DNA of 64,000 nt from DATEOR01 sp046733475 (GTDB lineage Bacteria > Actinomycetota > Thermoleophilia > Gaiellales > Gaiellaceae): NCBI GenBank assembly GCA_046733475.1, contig JBKPPF010000026.1, forward strand, positions 11,083-75,082. Direction: 5' to 3'. Each line of letters begins with the position of its first letter. The stretch's first letter is position 1. The notes beneath the pieces were generated by a model, which saw nothing but the letters and a program-made list of their open reading frames with translations, was not told where the DNA came from and searched no databases. The translations under genes and the position numbers were made by a program. Positions 57,839 through 64,000 of the stretch are shown in pieces.

Positions 57839-59503
57839 GTGAGCGGCATGGTCGACCAGCTGCGCGAATCGTTGCGTGCACTCGCGGACGTCTTTCGCAA
57901 CCCCGGTCTGCGGCGGCTCGAGCTCGCCTGGGTCGGCTCGGTCACTGGCGAGTGGGCCTACGTGGTCGCCCTGGCTGTCTACGCGTACGAAGCAGGCGGA
58001 GCGACCGCCGTCGGGCTCGTGGCGCTGCTCCGCTTTCTCCCCTCGGCCGCCGTCGCGCCCTTTGCAGCGGTTCTCGCCGACCGTTATTCGCGGCAACGCG
58101 TCATGCTCACGGCCGATGCGATCCGCGCGGTCGCGCTTGCGGGCGCTGCGGCCGTCGCACTCGCCGATGGGCCCGCACCGGCCCTCTATGCGCTCGCCGC
58201 GCTCGTCGCAGTAGTCTCGACCGCCTTCCAGCCTGCCCAGGCAGCGTTGATCCCGATGCTGGCGCGCAACCCGCAGGAGCTCACGGCCGCGAACGTCGCC
58301 TCGAGCACGGTCGAGAGCGTGGGCAGCTTCGCGGGCCCGGCGCTCGGCGGGCTCCTCCTCGCCGTGACGTCCCCCGGAGTCGTCTTCGCTGCCACCGCGG
58401 GCGCGTTCGTGTGGTCGGCGTTGAACGTCGCGCGTATCCCCTCGACGCCGCCTCCCCGGGAGGGCGCAGCCGAGGAAGCCCTCCACCGCGAGGTGCTCGC
58501 CGGCTTCCAGGCCATCTTCCGCGTGCCGAGCCTTCGCCTCGTTGTCGGCCTGTACTCGGCACAGACTCTGGTCGCCGGCGCCCTCAACGTGCTCGTGGTG
58601 GTCGCAGCTCTCGAGCTGCTCGACCTCGGCCGTGCGGGCCCGGGTCTCCTCAACTCGGCCGTCGGCATCGGCGGGCTGATCGGAGCCGGTATCGCCCTCG
58701 GGCTCGTGGGGCTCCGCGGGCTCGGGACGGCGTTTGCCTTCGGGCTCGTGCTCTGGGGGCTGCCCCTCATCCTGTTCGGCGCCTGGCCTGAAACCGTCGC
58801 GGCGATCGTTTTCCTCGGCCTGCTCGGCGTCGGCAACACGCTCGTCGACGTCTCGGGCCTCACGCTTCTGCAGCGGACTGCCCCGGAGGAGGTTCTCGGA
58901 CGCGTTTTCGGTGTGCTCGAAAGCCTCGTCGTCGGGACGCTCGGCCTGGGCGCGATCGTCGCACCGCTCCTCATCTCACTCTTCGGGGTCCGCTGGGCGC
59001 TCGTCGCCACCGGGCTCCTGCTGCCGGCGCTTGCGCTCATCTCATGGGCCCGGTTGCGCAATATCGACGAGCGCACGGTCGTGCCGGAGCGCCAACTCGA
59101 TCTCCTGCGCAGCCTGCCGCTCTTTGCGCCGCTGCCGCCGGCCACGCTCGAGCATCTCGCGCGCAGCCTCGTGCGTGTGCCGGCAGCGGCCGGCACGGAG
59201 GTCATGCGCCAGGGCCATGTCGGCGACCGCTTCTACCTCGTGGACAAGGGGGATGTAGACGTGTCGATCGACGGCGAGGTCGTCTCCGCGCTCGGGCCGG
59301 GCGACCACTTCGGCGAGATCGCGCTGCTTCGCGACGTCCCGCGCACGGCGACGGTCACCGCCCGGACGGATGCCTCGCTCCTGGCCCTGGAGCGCGACGA
59401 GTTCGTCTCCGCGGTCAGCGGCCACCCGGCGAGCCGCGAGGCGGCCGACGCGGTCGTCGCCGCCCGCATCGGACGCCTCCGGCCGGGGCTGGCCTCGATC
59501 TGA
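57839..59503 (+). CDS. MFS transporter fused to a cyclic-nucleotide-binding domain
   Basis: 554 residues from GTG 57839. Residues about 1-400 form a 12-helix MFS exporter (GLRRLELAWVGSVTGEWAYV start; motif A-like region VLADRYSRQRVMLTADAIRA). Residues about 425-545 form a cNMP-binding domain with RQGHVGDRFYLVDKGDVDVS and the phosphate-binding cassette FGEIALLRDVPRTATVTART. The fusion suggests transport gated by cAMP or cGMP, perhaps made by the class III cyclase at 14278 (inference). Substrate unknown. Confidence 0.92.
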   Translation: MSGMVDQLRESLRALADVFRNPGLRRLELAWVGSVTGEWAYVVALAVYAYEAGGATAVGLVALLRFLPSAAVAPFAAVLADRYSRQRVMLTADAIRAVALAGAAAVALADGPAPALYALAALVAVVSTAFQPAQAALIPMLARNPQELTAANVASSTVESVGSFAGPALGGLLLAVTSPGVVFAATAGAFVWSALNVARIPSTPPPREGAAEEALHREVLAGFQAIFRVPSLRLVVGLYSAQTLVAGALNVLVVVAALELLDLGRAGPGLLNSAVGIGGLIGAGIALGLVGLRGLGTAFAFGLVLWGLPLILFGAWPETVAAIVFLGLLGVGNTLVDVSGLTLLQRTAPEEVLGRVFGVLESLVVGTLGLGAIVAPLLISLFGVRWALVATGLLLPALALISWARLRNIDERTVVPERQLDLLRSLPLFAPLPPATLEHLARSLVRVPAAAGTEVMRQGHVGDRFYLVDKGDVDVSIDGEVVSALGPGDHFGEIALLRDVPRTATVTARTDASLLALERDEFVSAVSGHPASREAADAVVAARIGRLRPGLASI

Positions 59504-59506
59504 CGC

Positions 59507-61036
59507 CTACGGCTCGGCGAAGATGTGGATGTCCGCCGTCGCGGGCTCGCCGACATTCCCGGCCGCATCCGTCGCGGTGATGAAGACGACGTAGGTGCTC
59601 CCCGCCTCGAGCTCCGTGAACTCCACGGGGCTGGTGCAGTTCGGCTTCTCGTCGACGGCTGTTTCCAGGTCGCTCGACTTGAAGAGGGCGCAGACGACTT
59701 CGGTCTCGGACTCGGACGGCGTGAACTCGACCTCGACTCTCGAGTCGTTCGTCCGCTCCGCCCTGTCGATCTCGACGGTCGGCGGAGTCGTGTCGACCGT
59801 CCACTCGTAGGTTGCCTCGGAGCCGGTTGTGCCGGCCGCGTTGACTCCGCGGACCACAAACACGTGGTCGCCTTCGTCCACCCGCTGCGTCGAGGGGCTC
59901 GAGCAGGTCTCGAAGCCTCCGTCGTCGACGTGGCACTCGAGCCGAACGGCGTCGGGCGAGTCGAACCGGAACGTGGCGGTCGTTTCGTTGGTCGGCGAAT
60001 CCGGGCCGTCCGTGATCGTCACCGTCGGGCCCGTACCGCGCTCGACGGCCCAGCGGAAGGTCGCCGCATCGCCGCGGTTGCCGGCCAGGTCGACCGCGCG
60101 CGCGGCGAAGGAGTGCTGGCCGAAGCTCAGCGGGCCCGCGATGTTGCGCGGGCTCGAGCATTCCGCGAACGGCCCGCCGTCGACGCTGCACTCGAAGCGG
60201 TCGACGTCCTCGTCGGCTGAGAACTCGAAGCTCGCGCTCCGCTCTTCGGTCGGATCGTCGGGGGTCTGGTCGAAGCTGACGACGGGGGCGGTGGTATCGG
60301 TCGCTTTGTCGTTCCCGTTCGAGGCCAGGATCGCGATCCCGGCGCCGACAGCGGCGAGCAGGAGGGCTCCCGCGACGATCGCAGCCGCGATCAGCAGCTT
60401 CGACCATCCGCCGCCGAAGGCGCTGCGAGCGGTGGCGAGATTGTGCTCGGTGACCCGCAGGCCCGCGTCGTCTCGGAGCTCACGGCGTATCTGCCGGGCC
60501 TGTTCGAGCTGGGCAATGGCGGCTTTGGCGTCCTCCGCTCCGATCGCGAAGGTGCCGAGCTCGTGGTGAGCCCAGCCGACTCCGGCCGTGTCGCCGAGCG
60601 CGGCAGCTGCCTTGAGGGCGATGCGGAGCGCCTGCACGAGCGCGACCCAGCGCATGAGGAGCGCCAGGGCACCGGCGAGGGCATGCGCGAGGCGGAAGGC
60701 ATCGGCGTAGCGTCCTTCCCGGTCGAGGCGCTCGAGTGTGCCGATGAGCGCGTCGGCCTCCCTGAGTGCGGTGCCTCGGTCGATCCGGCCCTGCGCGCAC
60801 GCGGTGAAGAGCTCGAGCGCCCGCTCGACCTTCCCCGTGACGCTCTCAACGTCGGCGAGCGTGGCCTCCGTCGCGCCGATGAGCTCGGTCGGGGCCGGCT
60901 GACTCAGCGCAAGGGCGAGCTCGCCCGGATCGACGCCCGCGGGCACACTCGCCAGGTCAGCGCGAGTCCCGTCGGGAGCGCCGATGTCGAACACGAAGCG
61001 CCCGATCTGAATACGGCCCGTGACCCTGATGGCCAT
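59507..61036 (-). CDS. Membrane-anchored protein: N-terminal helical repeats, TM, Ig-like domains
   Basis: 509 residues. Residues 1-215 are cytosolic and TPR-like (GDTAGVGWAHHELGTFAIGA, IAQLEQARQIRRELRDDAGL). A membrane helix covers about 222-247 (LLIAAAIVAGALLLAAVGAG). Outside are three to four Ig-like/FN3-like beta domains of ~85 residues, each with paired Cys (FECSVDGGPFAECSSP, LECHVDDGGFETCSSP, VVCALFKSSD...NCTSP), typical of bacterial Ig-like surface modules. A sensor or adhesion protein linking outside and inside is likely; no enzymatic domain. Divergent from the next gene. Confidence 0.78.
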   Translation of the reverse strand: MAIRVTGRIQIGRFVFDIGAPDGTRADLASVPAGVDPGELALALSQPAPTELIGATEATLADVESVTGKVERALELFTACAQGRIDRGTALREADALIGTLERLDREGRYADAFRLAHALAGALALLMRWVALVQALRIALKAAAALGDTAGVGWAHHELGTFAIGAEDAKAAIAQLEQARQIRRELRDDAGLRVTEHNLATARSAFGGGWSKLLIAAAIVAGALLLAAVGAGIAILASNGNDKATDTTAPVVSFDQTPDDPTEERSASFEFSADEDVDRFECSVDGGPFAECSSPRNIAGPLSFGQHSFAARAVDLAGNRGDAATFRWAVERGTGPTVTITDGPDSPTNETTATFRFDSPDAVRLECHVDDGGFETCSSPSTQRVDEGDHVFVVRGVNAAGTTGSEATYEWTVDTTPPTVEIDRAERTNDSRVEVEFTPSESETEVVCALFKSSDLETAVDEKPNCTSPVEFTELEAGSTYVVFITATDAAGNVGEPATADIHIFAEP

Positions 61037-61214
61037 GGATCACCCTTTCGCCGCAGTTCGCCGTCCTATGCGCGAACGCCGTTACCGTAGACCTCCCGCC
61101 GGCACCGGTCAATTGCAGGCGACGACGCACGGGGCCTTGCTTTGTGCGCTTGCGCACGTTAGCGTCGGGCGGCCCTCTGCGGCGATTTCCCTGGCGAGGA
61201 AAGGAGCGGAATTC
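61037..61214. promoter_or_regulatory. Divergent promoter region with a perfect palindrome
   Basis: 178 bases between the two divergent genes. It contains an exact palindrome GTGCGC-TT-GCGCAC at 61144-61157, a likely operator, and a ribosome site GGAAAGGAG before ATG 61215. A longer upstream frame for the plus-strand gene is open but lacks these signals. Confidence 0.5.
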
Positions 61215-61754
61215 ATGGGCAGGCCCACTTTTCGGCAGGCAGTGGTGGCAGCGGTGGTGGCTTGCGTCCTCCTGCCGGCCGGCGCGCTTGCGGCGAAGCC
61301 GGTCGAGCAGTTCCACGACCACTTCACGGACAGCTTCACGGAGGACATCTGCGGCATTCAGGTCAACACCGAACTCGTCGTCACGGACAACTTCTTCGTC
61401 TATGCCGACGACAGCTTCAAGGACACGAGCTCCGTTATGGCGACGTTCACGAACCCGGAGAACGGCCAGTCGGTCGTCCTCTCGAACGCCGGCCAGGTCA
61501 CCGGCACCGCGATCGTCGATGAGGAGGCCGGGACGATCTCCTTCGTGACGACGTACGAGGGCCTTCCCGAGAAGATCCAGACGGCCGGCGGGCCGGTTCT
61601 CCTGCGGGACGCGGGCGTGATCTCCTTTATCGACACGTTCGATCTCGAGACGGGAGAGTTCATCTCGTCCGACGTCGTCATCAAGGGACCACACCCCGAG
61701 GCCGACAGCGACTTCGAGCTCTTCTGCGAGGTGATGACCGACGCGCTGACGTAG
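61215..61754 (+). CDS. Secreted protein of unknown function
   Basis: 179 residues from ATG 61215, chosen for its ribosome site GGAAAGGAG and because it gives a signal peptide (RQAVVAAVVACVLLPAGALA, cleavage near ALA-AKP). The mature protein is beta-rich and acidic (FHDHFTDSFTEDICGIQVNT), with two Cys (DICG, ELFCEV) that could form a disulfide. It resembles uncharacterised secreted proteins of Thermoleophilia-like genomes with the same N-terminal layout. Not an enzyme by any visible motif. Confidence 0.75.
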   Translation: MGRPTFRQAVVAAVVACVLLPAGALAAKPVEQFHDHFTDSFTEDICGIQVNTELVVTDNFFVYADDSFKDTSSVMATFTNPENGQSVVLSNAGQVTGTAIVDEEAGTISFVTTYEGLPEKIQTAGGPVLLRDAGVISFIDTFDLETGEFISSDVVIKGPHPEADSDFELFCEVMTDALT

Positions 61755-61799
61755 CCGCTCGGGCCGCATATCGACGGGCGCCCTTGTAGCGTTCGTCGG

Positions 61800-62600
61800 A
61801 TGGCACGGAGCCCGTTCGACTTCAATGGCAAGGCCGCCCTTGTCACCGGCTGCGGGAGCGAGGCCGGGATCGGCTTCGCATGCGCGCGCATGCTCGCCCG
61901 CCTCGGCGCGAGCGTGGCGATCACGTCCACGACCGAGCGAATTCGTGAGCGCGCGGATGAGCTCCGTGCGGAGGAAGCCGAGGTCTCATCGCACATGGCG
62001 GACCTCACTAGCCGCCAGGAGGCGTTCGACCTCGTCTCGGCGGTGCGGAACGCGCACGGCCAGTTCGACGTCCTCGTGAACGCCGCCGGACTGGCGCAGA
62101 CCGGAATCGCGCCGATCACGGCACGCTTCTGTGACCTCTCGGGCGCCGATCTCAGGCGAGAGCTGGACGTCACACTGATGACTGCCTTCAGCACCACGCA
62201 GGCGGTGCTGCCGGGCATGGTCTCCGCCGGCTACGGGCGCATCGTCATGGTCTCGTCGGTGACCGGCCCGTTCGTGACCGCGCCCGGGAGCGGCGCCTAC
62301 GCAGCCGCCAAGGGGGCGATGGACGGGCTGATGCGGACGATCGCGGTCGAGCACGGCCGCGACGGCATCACGTGCAACTCCGTCGCGCCCGGCTGGATCG
62401 CGACGGCCTCGTCCGAACCCGATGAGATCGAGGCGGGCAAGCACACGCCGATCGGCCGTTCGGGCACGCCCGACGAGGTCGCCGCGCTCGTCGCCTTCCT
62501 CGCCTCGGAAGGCGCGAGCTACGTGACTGGCCAGCCGTTCGTCGTGGACGGCGGCAACATCATCCAGGAGCCCCACGGGATCGATCTCTACGGGCAGTGA
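61800..62600 (+). CDS. Short-chain dehydrogenase/reductase (FabG-like)
   Basis: 266 residues. The NAD(P) loop is ALVTGCGSEAGIGFACARML (T-G-x3-G-x-G), then LVNAAGLAQTG (N-A-A-G). The catalytic set is Ser in IVMVSSVTGPFVTAPG and Tyr/Lys in GAYAAAKGAMDGLMRT, and CNSVAPGWIATASS gives the P-G loop. The closing ASYVTGQPFVVDGGNI is typical of FabG-like SDRs. It acts in the cytosol on ketones or alcohols; substrate unknown. The last 41 bases overlap the convergent gene. Confidence 0.93.
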   Translation: MARSPFDFNGKAALVTGCGSEAGIGFACARMLARLGASVAITSTTERIRERADELRAEEAEVSSHMADLTSRQEAFDLVSAVRNAHGQFDVLVNAAGLAQTGIAPITARFCDLSGADLRRELDVTLMTAFSTTQAVLPGMVSAGYGRIVMVSSVTGPFVTAPGSGAYAAAKGAMDGLMRTIAVEHGRDGITCNSVAPGWIATASSEPDEIEAGKHTPIGRSGTPDEVAALVAFLASEGASYVTGQPFVVDGGNIIQEPHGIDLYGQ

Positions 62601-63195
62601 GCTGCTCGCGCCCGACCGCTTCGAACCAGTTGTACTCGTCGAGGTACTTCGCGAGCGTCTTCCGGGTCTCGTAGCCGAGGAGGTCCTGGAGATAGGCCTC
62701 GACGTCATCCGTTGGCGCCTCGTCGGTCAGGCGGACGGCAAGCGCATGCATCTGCAGGAGGTAGGAGCCATATCCCTCCGGCGCCGCGCGGCTGATCCCC
62801 TTGTCCCACATGACGAAAAGCCGCGGTAGGAGGAGGTAGAGCGTCTTCGAGGCGGCCGCCGGGCCCATGTTGCTCACTCCGCCGGCCTGCATGTGCGCGA
62901 TGAGGTCGTCGTGGAGCGCGCCGAGCTCGGCGACACGCGCGGGCACGCGCGTGTCGGTGATCGTCAGCGGCTCCAGTTCCTCCAGATCATGCTCAGCGAG
63001 CCACTCGTCGAGCGCGCCGGGCGCCCGCTCGGTCGAGAGCCGGCAGGCCCACTTGTTCAAGACGGCGACGATCTCGGCAGCGCTCTCCGGCTCAGGGTCC
63101 GGCGCGTGCGCAGCGCGCGGGAAGTGGTCACGGAAGCCCTCGAGCCCGGCGACGAAGGCCGGCCACGTGACCTCGTCCCAGGCCAGGAGCCCCAT
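62560..63195 (-). CDS. Hypothetical cytosolic protein
   Basis: 211 residues with no recognised domain. It is mostly helical, with conserved-looking blocks WACRLSTERAPGALDEWLAE, KTLYLLLPRLFVMWDKGISR and AAPEGYGSYLLQMHALAVRL. The block around LFVMWDKGI recalls proteins of the abortive-infection or plasmid-maintenance kind that have a M/L-W-D-x-x-I motif, but this is too weak to assign. Overlap of 41 bases with the SDR gene is long for a convergent pair, so the true stop region may be modified; the start follows the MBL gene after 17 bases. Confidence 0.6.
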   Translation of the reverse strand: MGLLAWDEVTWPAFVAGLEGFRDHFPRAAHAPDPEPESAAEIVAVLNKWACRLSTERAPGALDEWLAEHDLEELEPLTITDTRVPARVAELGALHDDLIAHMQAGGVSNMGPAAASKTLYLLLPRLFVMWDKGISRAAPEGYGSYLLQMHALAVRLTDEAPTDDVEAYLQDLLGYETRKTLAKYLDEYNWFEAVGREQLTARRDRSRGAPG

Positions 63196-63212
63196 CTCCG
63201 AGGAGAACCCGC

Positions 63213-63878
63213 TCAGGAGAGCGCGCGCTCGAGGGCGGCCCGATCGTGAGGCCCACCGTGTGTGGCGAGCACGTGCTCGACCGGCCGCTCGAGCAGCGGG
63301 CGCAGGCCCTGGGCGACCTGCTCGGGGGGCACGCCGTCAGGTAACCACTCGGGCGGGATCTCGAGGCCCTGGCCGAAGTCGACGAGCGTGTCGCCTGCGA
63401 TGATCGCCTGGTGACTCTCGACCCAGAGGACGACGTCGTTCGGCTCCTTTCCGGGGAACACCTCGACTCCAACGGGCAGCCGATCGCCCGCCGAAAACAG
63501 GTGTCCCTCGACTGCGTCCTCGTCGTGCAGCCAGGCCACGTCCGGGGTGCCCTCGTCGGGGGGCGGAACGAACACCGGCACGCTGAGCTGCGTCACCAGG
63601 CCGCGCGCGTCGCGCTCGTGCCATGGGCAGGTCAATACGATCGCCGCTTGGCGGCTGGCCGCAAGCTCGACAATCGCGGTGGGGACGGCCAGCGGATCGA
63701 ACAGCAGAATCTGGTCGCCGTCGTCGATCGCGTAGGACGAGACCACTCCCGACTTGCTCGGCGTGTCGGCAGTGCCCGCGAGGCGCCGGCGAAGCGGCTC
63801 GTACTCAGGCCCCGACCAGTCCGGGTGCGGTGCCTCCCAGTGCCACAGGCCCGTCCGCAACTCGTGCACGGGCCGCAT
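63213..63878 (-). CDS. MBL-fold-like hydrolase with altered metal site
   Basis: 221 residues. The fold is suggested by GVVSSYAIDDGDQILLFDPL, the strand IVLTCPWHERDARGLVTQ, VVLWVESHQAIIAGDTLVD (usual third metal Asp) and VEHVLATHGGPHDRAALERA (last His). The common H-x-H-x-D-H block is replaced by C-P-W-H-E-R-D, so one metal ligand set is reduced, as in some atypical family members. Role unknown. Only nine bases separate it from a possible divergent frame. Confidence 0.75.
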   Translation of the reverse strand: MRPVHELRTGLWHWEAPHPDWSGPEYEPLRRRLAGTADTPSKSGVVSSYAIDDGDQILLFDPLAVPTAIVELAASRQAAIVLTCPWHERDARGLVTQLSVPVFVPPPDEGTPDVAWLHDEDAVEGHLFSAGDRLPVGVEVFPGKEPNDVVLWVESHQAIIAGDTLVDFGQGLEIPPEWLPDGVPPEQVAQGLRPLLERPVEHVLATHGGPHDRAALERALS

Positions 63879-63887
63879 GCTAATCGC

Positions 63888-64000
63888 ATGGAGGCAGCTC
63901 GTCGACGCTCGCCCAGGGCAGAGCTTGCGGTGCCGCGGCGAGCCCGCGCCCCTTGGAGCCCCGTGGTCATTTCGATCCGCAAGAATGGCCGCGTGGCGCT
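63888..64000 (+). CDS. Possible start of a gene cut by the window end
   Basis: ATG 63888 opens a frame to the last base: EAARRRSPRAELAVPRRARA and PWSPVVISIRKNGRV. A later GTG near 63965 (VISIRKNGRVA) could also be the start. Nothing can be assigned; it may be chance. Confidence 0.25.
   Translation, partial: MEAARRRSPRAELAVPRRARAPWSPVVISIRKNGRVA

Noticed and set aside
1..64000. tRNA, rRNA or CRISPR features
   Set aside because: No tRNA T-loop/anticodon architecture, rRNA conserved blocks or regular spaced repeats were noticed in intergenic DNA; tRNAscan and a CRISPR finder would be needed for certainty.

Overview
The window is a high-GC chromosomal segment that is almost fully coding. It has many GTG starts and many 1-4 base start/stop overlaps. 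A split coenzyme F420 locus, a bifunctional FO synthase, class III cyclases and complete aerobic purine catabolism together suggest an uncultured soil actinobacterium, most likely Thermoleophilia (Gaiellales or Solirubrobacterales relatives). The taxonomy is inference from gene content. No rRNA, tRNA or CRISPR array was seen.

Layout. 1-5155: oxidoreductase tail, an F420/FMN split-barrel protein, an ECF sigma factor with a DUF4349 partner, and an MMPL exporter. 5152-17703: DinB polymerase, a secreted repeat protein, an MFS exporter, an FMN-dependent hydroxyacid oxidase, a GGDEF/HD-GYP protein with three GAF domains, and a giant cyclase/ATPase/TPR regulator. 17732-26748: membrane protein, cupredoxin, MBL hydrolase, sugar dehydrogenase, sulfurtransferase, acetyltransferase, ornithine-cyclodeaminase-like protein, HMG-CoA lyase and a GT-C-like membrane protein. 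26751-31833: an ABC importer (two permeases, ATPase, NMT1-like lipoprotein) followed by a dihydropyrimidinase/hydantoinase. 32017-37982: F420 biosynthesis, with cofC-fbiC on the minus strand and cofD-fno-corA-cofE on the plus strand, starting 3 bases apart. 37951-43443: 8-oxoguanine/guanine deaminase, HIU hydrolase, OHCU decarboxylase and uricase in one overlapping minus-strand operon, then a Ca2+/H+ exchanger and XdhC. 48647-52177: three-subunit xanthine dehydrogenase; 54377-56065: adenine deaminase. These enzymes form a route from adenine, guanine and hypoxanthine through urate to allantoin.

The most interesting part is the 43.9-48.5 kb island between the two purine clusters. It is about 3.9 kb long, bounded by a 22-base direct repeat, and holds a tyrosine-recombinase remnant, a truncated cyclase, a shortened DUF3467 gene and a frameshifted small membrane gene. 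Both repeat copies lie in the 5' end of a DsbA/FrnE-like gene whose active site reads W-S-D-Y-I-(TGA)-P-F-C, so an in-frame TGA sits where the first catalytic Cys is expected. The downstream copy has a hairpin at the right distance and with the right loop for a bacterial SECIS element. It is therefore a candidate selenocysteine oxidoreductase, though it also carries a one-base frameshift, so decay or assembly error must be excluded.

53848-64000: two tiny proteins, a signal-peptide-less subtilase with a GAF protein, an acidic repeat peptide missed by simple ORF calling, an MFS-cyclic-nucleotide-binding fusion, a TPR/TM/Ig-like surface protein, a secreted protein, an SDR and an MBL-like hydrolase.
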